DNA of 64,000 bases. Source: Pestalotiopsis fici W106-1 (Eukaryota > Ascomycota > Sordariomycetes > Amphisphaeriales > Sporocadaceae). How positions within the stretch are numbered: the stretch's first letter is position 1; each line of letters begins with the position of its first letter. Made by a program: the position numbers and the translations under genes. Shown one piece after another: positions 48,224 to 59,519 of this stretch. Under the pieces are notes generated by a model, which saw nothing but the letters and a program-made list of their open reading frames with translations, did no database searches and was not told the origin of the DNA. The stretch is taken from contig NW_006917093.1 of assembly GCF_000516985.1 (NCBI RefSeq), positions 1,240,001-1,304,000 of the forward strand, read 5' to 3'.

Positions 48224-49657
48224 ATGGCTAACTCATGCGTTAATGATACCTCTCAAGCCGGCAACAACGAATTAGTAGGCTGGATGCCCGAAGGGAATGA
48301 CCGTGGTACCTGGTCGATCATTGCCACATCAGTCGTTACGATCATTATCTGCACATGGACCGTTCTACACCCGCGAATACATGTTGGTCGAAGACTGCGT
48401 CGTTGTCACAAGGTATGCCAGCTTGTGAAGCAGGTTCTCGCTCCGGAGCTTGAATCGATCGAAGCCCTTCAGGAGTTCATCCAGGCGCGTAAGACGATAG
48501 ACTGCTGCACAGACGCGACCAAAACCGGCTTGAAGCTTGCTCAGTCATTCTATGTGGGCATGATGGGCATTCGTTACAAGGTTGGGACAACTGGGGGTCA
48601 CCGTGTTTTGTGGCCCATGCAGTACGCATACCTTCTCAACAAAGGACTTATTTCCTGGCCACCAGACGAGAGTTATGGTCTATCGGTAGACCTGATTAAA
48701 GACAAGAGTAAAGCTGATGGTCTGGTCAAGCTTGCTGCTTTGTGGCAAGTCACGTGGTTCACGATCAACTGCATCACAAGAAGCGCCCACAACATGGAGT
48801 TGGCTCCGATTGAAAGCATGACTCTGGCCTATGTCGTGCAGACAATTCTCACGTATTGTCTCTGGTGGAATAAGCCGAAAGATATCACGACAGTGAGCTA
48901 CGTGTCGCTACCAGAGATGCGAAGTGAGGAGCAACGGGTATTTGAGTCCCTTTCCATGGAAGCAACATATGACGTACCAGACCCATCGACAACCCATCAA
49001 TCGATGGGTATCGCCTGGTATATCATTCCGCGAGACTGCGGTGAAACCGCCTTTAAGCTTGCCAAAGGCGACCCGCAGAACCTGAACGATGACGCACCTC
49101 AAACGATGACCGAAGTTGCAATATTGCAAGAGCAGAAGCCATCACAGGTGGAATCATACGAGATATCGATTCAGACTGAGCAATTCCCCCCAAGAAGATT
49201 TTGGCTCAATCGAGCCACTGCTCTAGCCAAGATTGAAATTGGAAAAAGACCAGGAGTCAAGAGTGGTGGTTCTGAACCAACCGATACCAAAGTTGTCACG
49301 GAGTGGGATGATGCACTATACATGACCAAGTGGTGGCCGATAGTATGCCTTCTAGGTTGTTCGTTTGGAGCAGTCCATCTAATATCATGGAACGCAATAT
49401 TCCCAACCCACGTCGAACTTTGGCTGTGGAGGGCCAGCTCTATTGGTTCGATTGTTACAGCGCTCGTAACTATGCAGTTCAAAAAGATCTCGTTTCGGTG
49501 GCAAGGTCTCATAACGATCGTTCAGATTGGAGCCCCGGTTCTCTACGTTGTATGCAGGATTTTAATGGTTGCCGAGGTGATTGCAGCATTTAGAGCTTTG
49601 CCGAGAAGTACTTATGAGACTTATGAGGTGACAAATTATTGGTTTCATCTCGTCTAG
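48224..49657 (+). CDS. Fungal membrane protein of unknown function
   Basis: This is an intronless gene of 477 aa from the ATG at 48224. Residues about 19-55 hold WMPEGNDRGTWSIIATSVVT and CTWTVLHPRIH, a block (RGTWDI...CTWT.LH) I know from a large set of uncharacterised fungal membrane proteins. Hydrophobic segments lie near 30-47, 200-215, 370-390, 405-425 and 435-465. The middle is soluble, with SFYVGMMGIRY and WPDESYGLS-like stretches (ISWPPDESYGLS). No catalytic motif is visible. In ascomycetes such genes are common in accessory regions, but no job is established as far as I know. Confidence 0.75.
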   Translation: MANSCVNDTSQAGNNELVGWMPEGNDRGTWSIIATSVVTIIICTWTVLHPRIHVGRRLRRCHKVCQLVKQVLAPELESIEALQEFIQARKTIDCCTDATKTGLKLAQSFYVGMMGIRYKVGTTGGHRVLWPMQYAYLLNKGLISWPPDESYGLSVDLIKDKSKADGLVKLAALWQVTWFTINCITRSAHNMELAPIESMTLAYVVQTILTYCLWWNKPKDITTVSYVSLPEMRSEEQRVFESLSMEATYDVPDPSTTHQSMGIAWYIIPRDCGETAFKLAKGDPQNLNDDAPQTMTEVAILQEQKPSQVESYEISIQTEQFPPRRFWLNRATALAKIEIGKRPGVKSGGSEPTDTKVVTEWDDALYMTKWWPIVCLLGCSFGAVHLISWNAIFPTHVELWLWRASSIGSIVTALVTMQFKKISFRWQGLITIVQIGAPVLYVVCRILMVAEVIAAFRALPRSTYETYEVTNYWFHLV

Positions 49658-49754
49658 CAGTGGTAATGGTAAGATATATAATTCTATACTCTATTTATGA
49701 ACTACAAGTACTCAGAAGCTGCATATTTCCAACAGAATTATACTGGGAAGCAAA

Positions 49755-51047
49755 TCAAGCGGCAAAATCCGGATGCGTTGACTGGAACGCTCGAAGAACA
49801 GCAGATGAAGTTACCGGATATGTCATTTGCCAGTCATGCTTGCCATACTTCAAGATATGCAGCCTGATCGTCCCTTTCTGTGTGGTCCAGTCAACATACC
49901 AACCCCCAGATCCTAGGTCGATCTTCTTTCGAGCCTTGTCTTTCTCGAGTCCTTGGAATGAGATTGGTGTTGCGCTAGTGGCATTGACAGCATGCCAAAA
50001 CAGCTCCTGGGTGTGCGAAACTGGAATATCGTCGTCATCCTCAGAGTGAATGAGGGTGAGGTGATAACTGTTGCTATGTTGAATGAACTCGGCAATCTTA
50101 TTTTTGACCATCCAAGTGTCGCGGAGCCTGCTCGTGAAAAATCGGAAGAGGGGTGGAATCTTCGCAACTGGAGCCAGGACTGGGATAACTCCGCCAATCC
50201 GGTATGTCGCAGTGAGAGTTGGCAAGTCGGCAAACGAAGCGCTGATGATAACGCCCGCAAATGGGTGAGCAGGATCATGCTTGGCCAAATGATTGACCAG
50301 GGATGCGGTGACTGCCGAGCCCATGGATTGGCCATATATAACGATGCGGTCCTGCGGGACCTCAGCGACAGTTGTAGCCCACTTCACGACCGCAAGTGCA
50401 TCAAGCAACAGGCCTGGCTCGGAAGGAACACCACCTGACAAGCCGTAGCCACGATAGTCAAAGGTCAAAACATAGATGTGATTTGCTGCCGCGGAATAGA
50501 TGTTGCGGTATGAAGTTGGCCTGATCGTCGAGCCTAGAGTTCCAGACGTTCCATGCATGTACAGAACGAGCCTTGCCTCAGGATCGTCTCGCAAAAGGCG
50601 AAAATTGACAGTTTCTGTGATATCCTGGACCGGCCCAGACAGATCTTGATCCAGTAAGTCTTTCTCATTCTTCTTGTAAACATCAGATGGGACAATCTGC
50701 CATGCATGCAGTTTTACGCCGTCTTCAGTATCAATATGGAAAGGAACAGCTTGGTTGTGCAGAAAACCAAATTGCTCTGGCACATTGAGATCTTTGGACC
50801 ATGTAAGAGTCACCTTATGAAGGTAGACAGCGTAGGCCTGGAAAGAAGGAGCGACAATTAGAAGAGAAAGAACGCCGAGATAAATGGTCGCAGGCACTCC
50901 GAGCGTCACGAGCACCACCTTCAATGCGAGGCTCAGCGCAGCGTTCATTGTCGTGCCCTTTACCAAGCCAAAGCGTGAAGAGTCCAGGGTCTTCAAATGA
51001 AGCTGATTCTCGTCAATACGCACGGTCGGCTTTGAGTCACTCGACAT
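49755..51047 (-). CDS. ABHD12-like alpha/beta hydrolase with N-terminal membrane anchor
   Basis: This is an intronless gene of 430 aa from the ATG at 51047. One hydrophobic segment (about 36-66, AALSLALKVVLVTLGV) anchors the protein. The hydrolase domain shows LVLYMHGTSGT (oxyanion strand, about 161-170), FDYRGYGLSGG (about 197-206), the elbow IYGQSMGSAV with Ser241, an acidic site in HSEDDDDIP and the His in KYGKHDWQM near the end. The arrangement matches ABHD12/lysophospholipase-like monoacylglycerol or lyso-PS lipases of the ER membrane. The substrate is inferred from family only. It ends 97 bases from the membrane protein gene, tail to tail. Confidence 0.88.
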   Translation of the reverse strand: MSSDSKPTVRIDENQLHLKTLDSSRFGLVKGTTMNAALSLALKVVLVTLGVPATIYLGVLSLLIVAPSFQAYAVYLHKVTLTWSKDLNVPEQFGFLHNQAVPFHIDTEDGVKLHAWQIVPSDVYKKNEKDLLDQDLSGPVQDITETVNFRLLRDDPEARLVLYMHGTSGTLGSTIRPTSYRNIYSAAANHIYVLTFDYRGYGLSGGVPSEPGLLLDALAVVKWATTVAEVPQDRIVIYGQSMGSAVTASLVNHLAKHDPAHPFAGVIISASFADLPTLTATYRIGGVIPVLAPVAKIPPLFRFFTSRLRDTWMVKNKIAEFIQHSNSYHLTLIHSEDDDDIPVSHTQELFWHAVNATSATPISFQGLEKDKARKKIDLGSGGWYVDWTTQKGTIRLHILKYGKHDWQMTYPVTSSAVLRAFQSTHPDFAA

Positions 51048-51801
51048 TGATGCAAGATATTGTCAAATGGATACCCTGACACTGCTTTTGTGATGTTTGC
51101 TGAAAGTTGAAAGAGGTTGATTAAACGCTTGTTTGTAGAAAGTGGGCGGGCGCTTAGCGAGCGCGTGCACATGCATCTTGGCGGCACGGCCGAGAATTTG
51201 CCGACCGATGGTGATCTTTCTTCTCCAGTCGATCAATTTGGTACTACATCTGCAGGTTAATGCCATTTATAGACAACTATGCCATCTGTTTCGTCGTATT
51301 ACCAGCTTTATATCTGTGCAAACTTCTCATAATATATCTCGAGAGCTAGCAACAGTTACTACGGTGCAGGCATGCGCCAGCGCTACTGAGGATAAGCCCG
51401 GTGAAAACGGTAGGTTTAGGTAGCGTCGAAACCGTGCGAGAACTCGGCTGCCTTGAGTTTGACACTTTCAAGAAGGAAACCGATCAATTATTTTCAATGG
51501 GATAGTAAAGCTGATCTGAAAAATCTTGCATCAATAGCTTAAGCACTGTTAATCTATAGCCACCAATATAGCAATTTTACAGATGCAGTCTGCAGTGCTT
51601 CTATTACAAGGGTGTACTCATGATAGTCTTTTAGCATTGGAAGGCCTAGTACAAACCTACCTAGGTAGATACTACTAGGTATGTGGGTATTTGGTTGTTT
51701 CTCCGGAATTAAAGCTAAAAGTCACGGCACAGGGTGAACTAACAACCAATGCGCGGATCTTAAGTCTCCTGTCTAGAATATCTCAAGGGACAATTGCAAT
51801 T
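51048..51801. other. Intergenic region
   Basis: These 754 bases include ACCTAGGT at 51659-51666 followed by a related TACTAGGTA-like stretch. No gene is seen. Confidence 0.55.
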
Positions 51802-53181
51802 TCATGATGAGGACTCTCGACTTAGACTAAGGATGCAGCCTAGATTGTTTTCTTTGAACCACTGCTCGTGCTCTTCCACCCCGTGATACACCATATCCAC
51901 CCCCAACTTTACAATCCTGCGGATTTCATCATCACTGAGACCATCCTTGGGTCCTCGGACATACCAGTTGATCAGATGTGCTCCTGCATGGACAAGAATT
52001 CTAAAAGCCATACCCATGCGAACAGCACCGTAACCTTGGAAAAACTGCTCGATTGCGCCACGAAACATGTCGAGTTTGCTCAGCTCGTACTTTTCGACTA
52101 GATCACCAATCATTTGTCCGAGATCAAACGCGCGCGGACTGATATGGGCAAACTCCCAATCCACAACTGACAAGTCGGGGTTACCTGCGCCCTCGTGCGA
52201 TGATGGAATGAGAATACTGTTCATGATTTTAATCAGCGTAAATTGGCCCTTCAAAAACAATCTGGTGGAAGATGAAACTTACTTGCCGGTCCAGAAATCA
52301 CCATGCGACGGTCCCCACTCGTCCGTCATCCGTCTGGCGTGACTGTGCTGAAACTCGCGGAACAGCAACGCGTCCACGCGCCGAAAGACGGCGCGGTTCT
52401 CATCATCCAGCAGCCCGAGCTCGTCTCCAGCCCACGTATACATGCCCCGGTATATGATGTCCCGCTTGAACCTGCCGCTCTCCCTGTACCCTCGCATCGC
52501 CTCCCGGAGACCCTCTTGCCCGTCCTGCAAGGTCCACTCGTGGAACGCCCGCAGCCAGGTCCCGAGGTGCCTCATGTACTGCTCCGCGGCACGAATCTGG
52601 TCTGCATCTTTGGCCCTGGCGAGGTACTCGGCCAAGGTGACGCAGTCGCCGCCAAAATCTTCAATCACAAACGTGTTCTTGGCTTCCCCCACGTACAGCA
52701 GACGCGGCGTGCGCACAGTAATAGGTAGTTTTGGCACCTCAAAGTCATTAAGAATGCCAAACATTAAACTCTCGAATGACTGTCAAGGTTGCTCCAAGTC
52801 AGTGAAACCCCATTCCGTGGGTGAAAAAACTGAGGCGATAATATCATGGCTACGCCCGTGTTTTTGACTTACCCCACGCTGGCCATCGATTTTGATCCTT
52901 GGGTTGAGCCTCGCATAACTCTCCACCACTTTGACAATGACGGTGTTGGCCTGGTTCTGTGAATTCGGTGTATTTCCGTCCAAGGACTCTATAGCAGGTG
53001 AATTCTTGAGAGTCCCGCGAAAGACAAAATTGGTCGTGCCCGACGGGATAAGTGCCAGGCTCTCGCAGGCATATTTGATCAAAGATAGTTCGCCCAAGAT
53101 GCGCTTGATCATCTGTTGGGTGAGATCTTGTCCCGGCCCAGATTCGGTGCCCTCATCGTTGGAATTATTCTCCACGCCCAT
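51802..53181 (-). CDS. APH-fold phosphotransferase/kinase-like protein
   Basis: Three exons (53181-52873, 52779-52283, 52216-51802) give 406 aa. The junctions read DGQRG-SFESLMFGILND and WTGN-ILIPSSHEG in phase. Family marks: an N-lobe with GTTNFVFRGTL (Gly-rich loop) and IVKVVESYAR (Lys), a hinge VIEDFGGDCVTLAEYL, the Brenner motif SHGDFWTGN (Asp264) and the metal-site VVDWEFAHISPRAFDLGQM. This is the aminoglycoside phosphotransferase/choline kinase fold; fungal members are mostly uncharacterised, and the substrate is not predictable. The start is uncertain: the frame stays open upstream to a GTG at 53244, and an extra 5' exon is possible. Confidence 0.8.
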
Positions 53182-53699
53182 TCCTAATCGCTGTTTGATT
53201 CTGCGCTGATAATCCGGTGGGAGGAGACAACGACTATGTTTCACAATGGAATATTAGTTAAAAGACTCAATGTGAAGTATACTCAAATCAATCTTTGATA
53301 TGCAAGTTTTATGCATGCTTTCTGCAACGAAAGAGACGAGAGGCAGATTATATATACACCGAATGACTCAGCACATAATCAGCCACCAATCAGCGGCCCA
53401 CAGAACCCGGCAGATGTAAGCATATATATATGATCTGATATTGCAGCGTTAGTGGATTAACCGACCTTTGTGATCAATCCCAATAAGGAGGGAAAAGAAT
53501 GATCAACATCAAACAGTTCGACAAAAGCGTAAGTATACCCTAACAATAGACAGTATAGACGTAAGTGTGTATTATACTCCATAAATATACAAGAAACCCA
53601 ACTCCAGAAAACTTCATTCCAACGTTACTCATTACAGCGTCAAGACGCCTATACGATAGCAATGTATTCTTTGCAGACCAAATGGATGGGTACCAGTTC
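53182..53699. other. Intergenic region between two minus-strand genes
   Basis: These 518 bases are 3' flank of the phospholipase D gene and promoter or 5' UTR of the kinase-like gene. A missing first exon of the latter could lie near 53300. Confidence 0.45.
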
Positions 53700-56039
53700 T
53701 TAGAATCCGCCCTTGCCGCGGACACGCTGAACGGCGCCCACCACACCCTTTGCCCAGCTAAAGCGCCCCGGATCAACCCCGGTAGCGCCCTCGGCCTCGT
53801 TGCCGCCGGCATCGCGCCACGTGCCATCGTCACGACTCAGGGCGCCGTACTGGCGGGTATTCTGATTGCGGCGCAGGCCGTCGATCCACGCGGCGCAGAC
53901 GCCGGGGCTCTCGAGCAGCAGGTTGACCTCTTGGCTGTGGAACCAGCTCTGGGTGTCCTGGTTGCCCGAGCCGACAATGGCGATGCGGTCGTCGACAATC
54001 ATGAGCTTGACGTGGCACGAGCGCTTCTTGTGCTCGGCCACAATGGGTCGCGTTTGGTCCTTGCCCACGTACCAGTAGTAGTGCAGGTGCTGGCGTCCAG
54101 CGAGGGAGAGCGACTTGTACAGATGTGCGGCAATCATTTCATTGTGGCCACCTTGCATCGGGAGAAGTTCGCCCTGGAGGAGGATTAGTAGGTCTTCGAG
54201 CTAGTGGTGAGTCTTTCAGACTTACAGTATCATTGTATCCTAGACAAATGTAGCAGTACACGTCAATACCTCTCTCACAAGCCTCAATGATGGCAGGGAC
54301 CAGTGGTTCCGCATTCAATGTCGGCGACTGAATAAAAACGCTCTTCTCAGCATTGCGAAGTGCAGAGAGCCATGCAGCGTTCTGCGGATTCGAAACAGAC
54401 TTGTGGTTTGGCGGTCCATAAGGTTGTCTGTTGACCAAGGCTATGGGGAATGGTTCATGAGCAGGATGGGCCATATAAGGTGTCATTTCGTCATGAACGT
54501 TGCACTCGGGAGCGTCGCCCTTGAAGCCTTCATTGACGGTATGGTTCAGATGGCGGGAGACGGCCTGCACCTGTGTCTCGTTTGGTTTGGCCGACACGGA
54601 TTCCTGTACACGTTTCAACTCCCCAGCAATGTCGTCATCGTAGTGAGGGTGACTGTGGGTGTGCTCTTCAAGTAAACCGTTCGCTGATGGTCCATTTGAA
54701 GGTCCAGTGCCCTCAGGGTATTGCACGGGGTGGTGGCTATCATCAAGAACATCTTGGGTCCTGAGATTGGCAGGCGTTCCCTTGGCAGGGAGGCTAGCAT
54801 TTTGGCTCGGTCCAAAACATCCTATACCTCCTTGCGCGGCTGGTGTGTTGAGGCTTGGTAGAGGTGGGTTCATCTTCTTGTGCCAGCTCATGAGTGCCAT
54901 GTCATATAACCCGTCCACAATGGCTCCTTCAACGTGGACCATCATTTCCATATTGTCATTATCCTGGATATTATTGCTTTGCACGATGCCAATCTTTCGG
55001 TCGACAACCATGAATTTGGAATGAAAAGTTCCGAGCATCGGGTCATGATAATTCATGACTTCCAAATCAATGTTGGGAATCTCATGCTTGTGTGGCAGTC
55101 CAACATTCTTGCCAGTATACTCCTTTTCTGGAACGATGTAGTGTGGCTCAAAAAGCTGCTTGGGACTGCCGCGGTCATACAAGACCTTCATAACAACCTT
55201 GGACCCCCGCTCGCCAGCGCGACGAGAGAGCTCTTTCATGGCGTCAGTGATGAACTGAGACGCAGTGCTGTTTTGCCAATAGTTGGTGGCGAGGAACACT
55301 TCCTTCTCAGCCCTCACAATCAGATTCGACATGTGCCTCACAATGTCGGGTATTCTGTGGCTTGTGAGTAGAAATTCGTCTTACAATGAATAAAAACACT
55401 CACACTGAGAGAATAGCAAGCGGGGCCACACCACTACTTCCGAGGAGCGATGGACTCACCATGCCATGAGCAGGGTTGTCGTTGAGCGTACATAGTGAAT
55501 CGTGGTACAACTGTTGTACTTTGTCAGCGACTCCTGATACAGCCATTGATAAAATACAAAAGGCTTGATCATACTCTGAGAAATAACTTGCTCGGTCGTG
55601 TCTTGCCCCATTTGCCGCACTTGTAGGCCATCTCCAGCTGTTCGTCAGTCACCTCACCCTTGCCAATGTCCCGGATGTCCTGGGATTCATGGCCATGATG
55701 TTTGTAGTGACTGCATAACTTTTTCCACGCCTGACCGGGCGTGAGGGAGGGATCACTGGCGACGAGTGAGGAAATGCTATCGCCAGACTGACAGAAATTG
55801 GCAAGGGGTTCGCCAATATTGTACTTGGTCGGATGGCCCGCGACGTTGTCTTTGGCGTGCGGCATGTCAGAGGCAGTAGCGGACGGCGAGGTATTAGAAG
55901 AAGAGGAGGAGAAAGAAGAAGCTGCTGTTTCCTGATCGGGTACTCTGGGAACGTAATAAGCACTATAGGGAAACTCGACTAGAGTCTGATAGAGAACGTT
56001 GCCAAGCTTTGGCAGGCCTGTCAGGTCGGAGGACGACAT
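53700..56039 (-). CDS. Phospholipase D family protein with two HKD motifs
   Basis: Four exons (56039-55575, 55510-55404, 55354-54226, 54173-53700) give 724 aa. Exon 2 is not visible as an ORF alone; it reads LYHDSLCTLNDNPAHGMVSPSL in phase with its neighbours. HKD1 is His302-x-Lys304-x4-Asp309 in TFHSKFMVVD. HKD2 is His621-x-Lys623-x4-Asp628 in CHVKLMIVD, each followed by the small-residue Asn motif (SNN, GSGNQ). A polar linker of about 130 residues between them holds a His/Asp patch (EEHTHSHPHYDDD). The length and motifs suit fungal cardiolipin synthase/PLD-like enzymes that hydrolyse or transfer phosphatidyl groups. No signal peptide is present. The exact reaction is unknown. Confidence 0.88.
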
Positions 56040-57020
56040 TGGTTATAGCTGGGAACGGGAGTCTTGGCGAGAAAACCAAAACCTATAGAGAGCGGGGACG
56101 CGGCGACACCATGAGGGCTGAGTGAGCAAAATGTTTCGTCAGCCCATCCAAGCCATCTCGAGACGTGTGCGGCGTTATGTACGCGCCTGTGCCGTAACAG
56201 CCGTAGTCGTGGTCTAGGTCTCCAAGTCGGCAGGGAGCCTGTCCAAGCCTGTCCAAGCCCTGCACCAAATGGATGGGTGATGCAAATCCGGTAATTCGAC
56301 GTCGAGACATACTAATGCCAAGAAATGCGGCTATCTTGCGTCACTGTCATAAGGGTCGAGCTAGAGTTTGTGCCGTCGTACCCGGAGCGGACGAGGATCC
56401 ACCGTCGACTATAAGGCGATTGAAAGGCTATCGGATCTGTCAAAGTAAGGACCTAGGTAGGCATGTATCCATTCCATTGGGGCTTCTTCTTTACTCCCCT
56501 GTTAGATCATGATCCACCTGCTCGGAAGTCAGGCACATTTTCTTGGCATTTTTCTCTATAGAAGCTGGTGTGAGCCATGCAGGTAACACTTGCGCAGATC
56601 GCCTGGAAAAAAAAGAGTGAGAGACAGAGACAGTCAAATTTTCCCCTGCCCATCTTTGTGGTCACCCTGCCTGTTTTTCGAGGGTACCATTGTTATCTGA
56701 AGCGAGTCGAGCAGGTGACGTCAGCCACGTTGAACAGGCGTCTTTCGAACAGTCTAGAAAAGCTTGTTGCTTCCCTACACGCTGCGCCTCGTGGTGCGGG
56801 GAGGAGCCTGAGGAGCTTGCCTGGCACGGGCTTGAAGCTTCGCTGACTTACTTGAATTTGGAGCACTTGACCCGAGCAGCGATTCTGTCCAAAAGTCTAA
56901 ATTTGGGGACAAGCTTCAATCAAAGACTTTCAATTCATCCGTGGATATGATTAAGTCTAAATAGTGCCAGTGTCCGAATATAACGGCCTGCTATGCACGA
57001 TGTTAATCTATCCTCCTTGC
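56040..57020. other. Intergenic region
   Basis: These 981 bases are PLD promoter and M28 peptidase 3' flank. ACCTAGGT occurs at 56451-56458. No gene is seen. Confidence 0.55.
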
Positions 57021-58291
57021 CTACAGCTCCCCAACAGTTTGCTGGCTTTCCAGCTTGACAAAATCGGTAAAACCAAGTTCATATACGAGACCCAACGTCA
57101 TGCGCGCATGCTGCAGCATGTGGTCGAATGACAAGTATTCGATCAAATCATCTGTGCCGTGAATGTGGTCGTCTGAGTCTTTAAACTCGGACTCAATGAC
57201 AAAGGCCGAGGGGTATCCCGCCTTGGAAGCCGAAGCGTGGTCGGAGCAAGCATATCCGCACTTTGTCTCAACCCATGGGATTTCACAGTAGGCCTCAATA
57301 ACCTTCTTGATAAAGGCGGTCAAGCCCGAGTCAACAAAGTCCATGATAACGCCAACGCTTTCAGGCTTGCCGGCATTGATTGTGCGCTGCACAAAGCCAG
57401 TCATATCCTGTTGCAACATGGCCTTGATGACGCGGCCAGTCTTTTCATACTCCTTGAAGATGGCCTGGGAACCGAGAAGTCCGCCCTCCTCAGCCGAGTA
57501 CCAGTGAAACTCAATGGTGTTGGGCGCCTTGCCCTCGATGACATCGGGAGACTGCAAAAGCACGCGGAATGCTTCCAGGATCGTAACCGTGCCACTACCA
57601 TCGTCATCGGCACCGGGGGCAGGGAGAATGGAAGGCAACCAGAGGTTGATGGAGTCCTGGTGAGCGCCAATGACTACAGTATTCTCTGATTTGCCGGGAA
57701 TGGTGGCAACGATGGAATTTTGACCCCATGGGTGTTTGAAGTGCGCAGCACTAACTCCGTATGCATCAGCACCGGCATCCTTGATGGTATCCTGCACTTG
57801 CTTGAGCAGCCATTCCGAGGACTGTCGACCGTAGTCCGACTTGTAGTATCGGGTTCGGAAGCCCGTAAAGGTTTCGAGGTGGTCCTTCATGTTTGACTTG
57901 GTAAGGTTCTTCAGTAGAGGCTTGATCTCCGACTCGAGTTGAACTTTTGATGGGAATACGGGCTTTGTGTTCGTCTTGACGTGGTAGGATCCGAGGTCGC
58001 CATGTTCGGTGATGTCCATGAACTGCTGGCCATTCTAGATGCGGTCGGCGGTTAGAGATGGAATGCTGGAACTATATCTCAGGGGAATGCAATGCTTACT
58101 CGGCGGAGTTCCCATTTCTCTTCCTCTGTGACCCATTTGGTCTCTCCCGGAGACAGTTCAACCAAGAACTTCTCGGCTGCATCACCCAGGAGCTCGTCTG
58201 GGTAAGGGATCACATGGTTGGCCTCGTTGGCCTCGATAAAGCGGGCGCTCGCTACCGCCGGCAGCAGGAGAGCCAAGAGTGAGGACTTCAT
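57021..58291 (-). CDS. Secreted M28 leucine aminopeptidase (LAP1 type)
   Basis: Two exons (58291-58100, 58034-57021) with a 65-nt intron give 401 aa; the splice reads [18 protein letters not shown]. The ATG at 58291 opens the signal peptide [16 protein letters not shown]; a propeptide of about 70 residues follows. Zinc and catalytic residues are in place: His in IGAHQDS, bridging Asp in GADDDGSG, Glu pair in [11 protein letters not shown], Asp in QQDMTGF and His in [10 protein letters not shown] Cys pair (KCGYACSDH) matches the family disulfide. The enzyme cuts N-terminal Leu and similar residues from peptides outside the cell. It is divergent from the repeat protein gene at 59520. Confidence 0.93.
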
Positions 58292-59519
58292 GATGCAAAA
58301 AGATATACACACGCAAGTCTATAGCGATGATGTTTGATGGTTGAAAGAGAAAGAAGGAAGGATTTGTTCTGATGGACTTGTGCAGATGTTGGCTGAGCTC
58401 TGAGGATGCACAGGCATCGAGTCAAGAGCACGCGATAAGCTGCGACACATGACCGCTGGCCTGGCTGGTTGCCTGGGACAAGCGACTCGTCGCCAAGGCC
58501 GCGTACCTGTAGGGGACTGACCTGCCAATCTGGAGAAGAAGGGAGCCAATGACGTACCTGCGTCGGGGTCACATGTGTCAGTGCTGTAAGGGCGCTAAGC
58601 TTATCGCTATCAGTGCTCGCTGAACCAATGTCAGTGCTGCCATAACCAATGTCTTTGACCTATTAAACACCCACTGGCAGTCAACTGTGGGCGGTGCACA
58701 TATCAAAGGGCATCAAAGAGCAGTGAGGATATTCAACGGCAGACAAAATCATCTCAAAAGGTCGAATCTTGTCTTGTCGGAGATGGCCAAAAGTTTATTC
58801 TTCTACGATGAGGACCGAACTGAAAAAATGCAATGTGATTAATCCCTATTGATCTCCCCTTTGCATCAGCGCTGTCATGGCTTGTAGGTAGGTACTAGAA
58901 AACCGATCAGAGTCTCTGGATGTGCGAGCTACGAGTATATCGAAGTTATTGCAGCACATGAATCTTGCCCATGCCATGTGTTTGCTGTTTCACGTTTTGA
59001 GGCAAGCTTGGCACGATTTTGCCACTATAGTAATGTTTTAAGCTTATTTTCGTTAGAGTTATAGTGGTGCGCAAAACCACCAGCCTCAACTTGTGATCCC
59101 TAAGAGCTGCTTGCTTACTAGGGGATCGACCAAACAGTTGCAACAAATGTAGCCTCACCAACACTACAGCCCCATTGCTGCACAATAGCAACGTCAAATC
59201 GAGCCTCCAGTCACAATTATAGTAATTGACAGAGATTGTAGTAGGTATCACTTTGCCTACATAATGGAGACCAACACCGTCCAAATTGCAGACGGAAACA
59301 AGACAGAACTCCATCGAGCATCATCACATTACAACACTACCAACGACACCAGAGCTGCCAAAGGCGACTCATCTTCTATAATAAGAAACATCCTCGGACA
59401 GACTATATATTCTTGAAAGTCTCTGATTGATTCAGTTTAACAAGTCGACCTAAGTATCACCATTTCCTGTTATTTCCCTTTCTTTGTCTTATAAGATTTC
59501 TGCATCGTCGTCCAGTACA
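58292..59519. other. Divergent intergenic region
   Basis: These 1.23 kb separate two secreted-protein genes. TATA-like runs near 59376-59383 and 59404-59410 precede the plus-strand gene by about 110-140 bases. No gene is seen. Confidence 0.5.
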
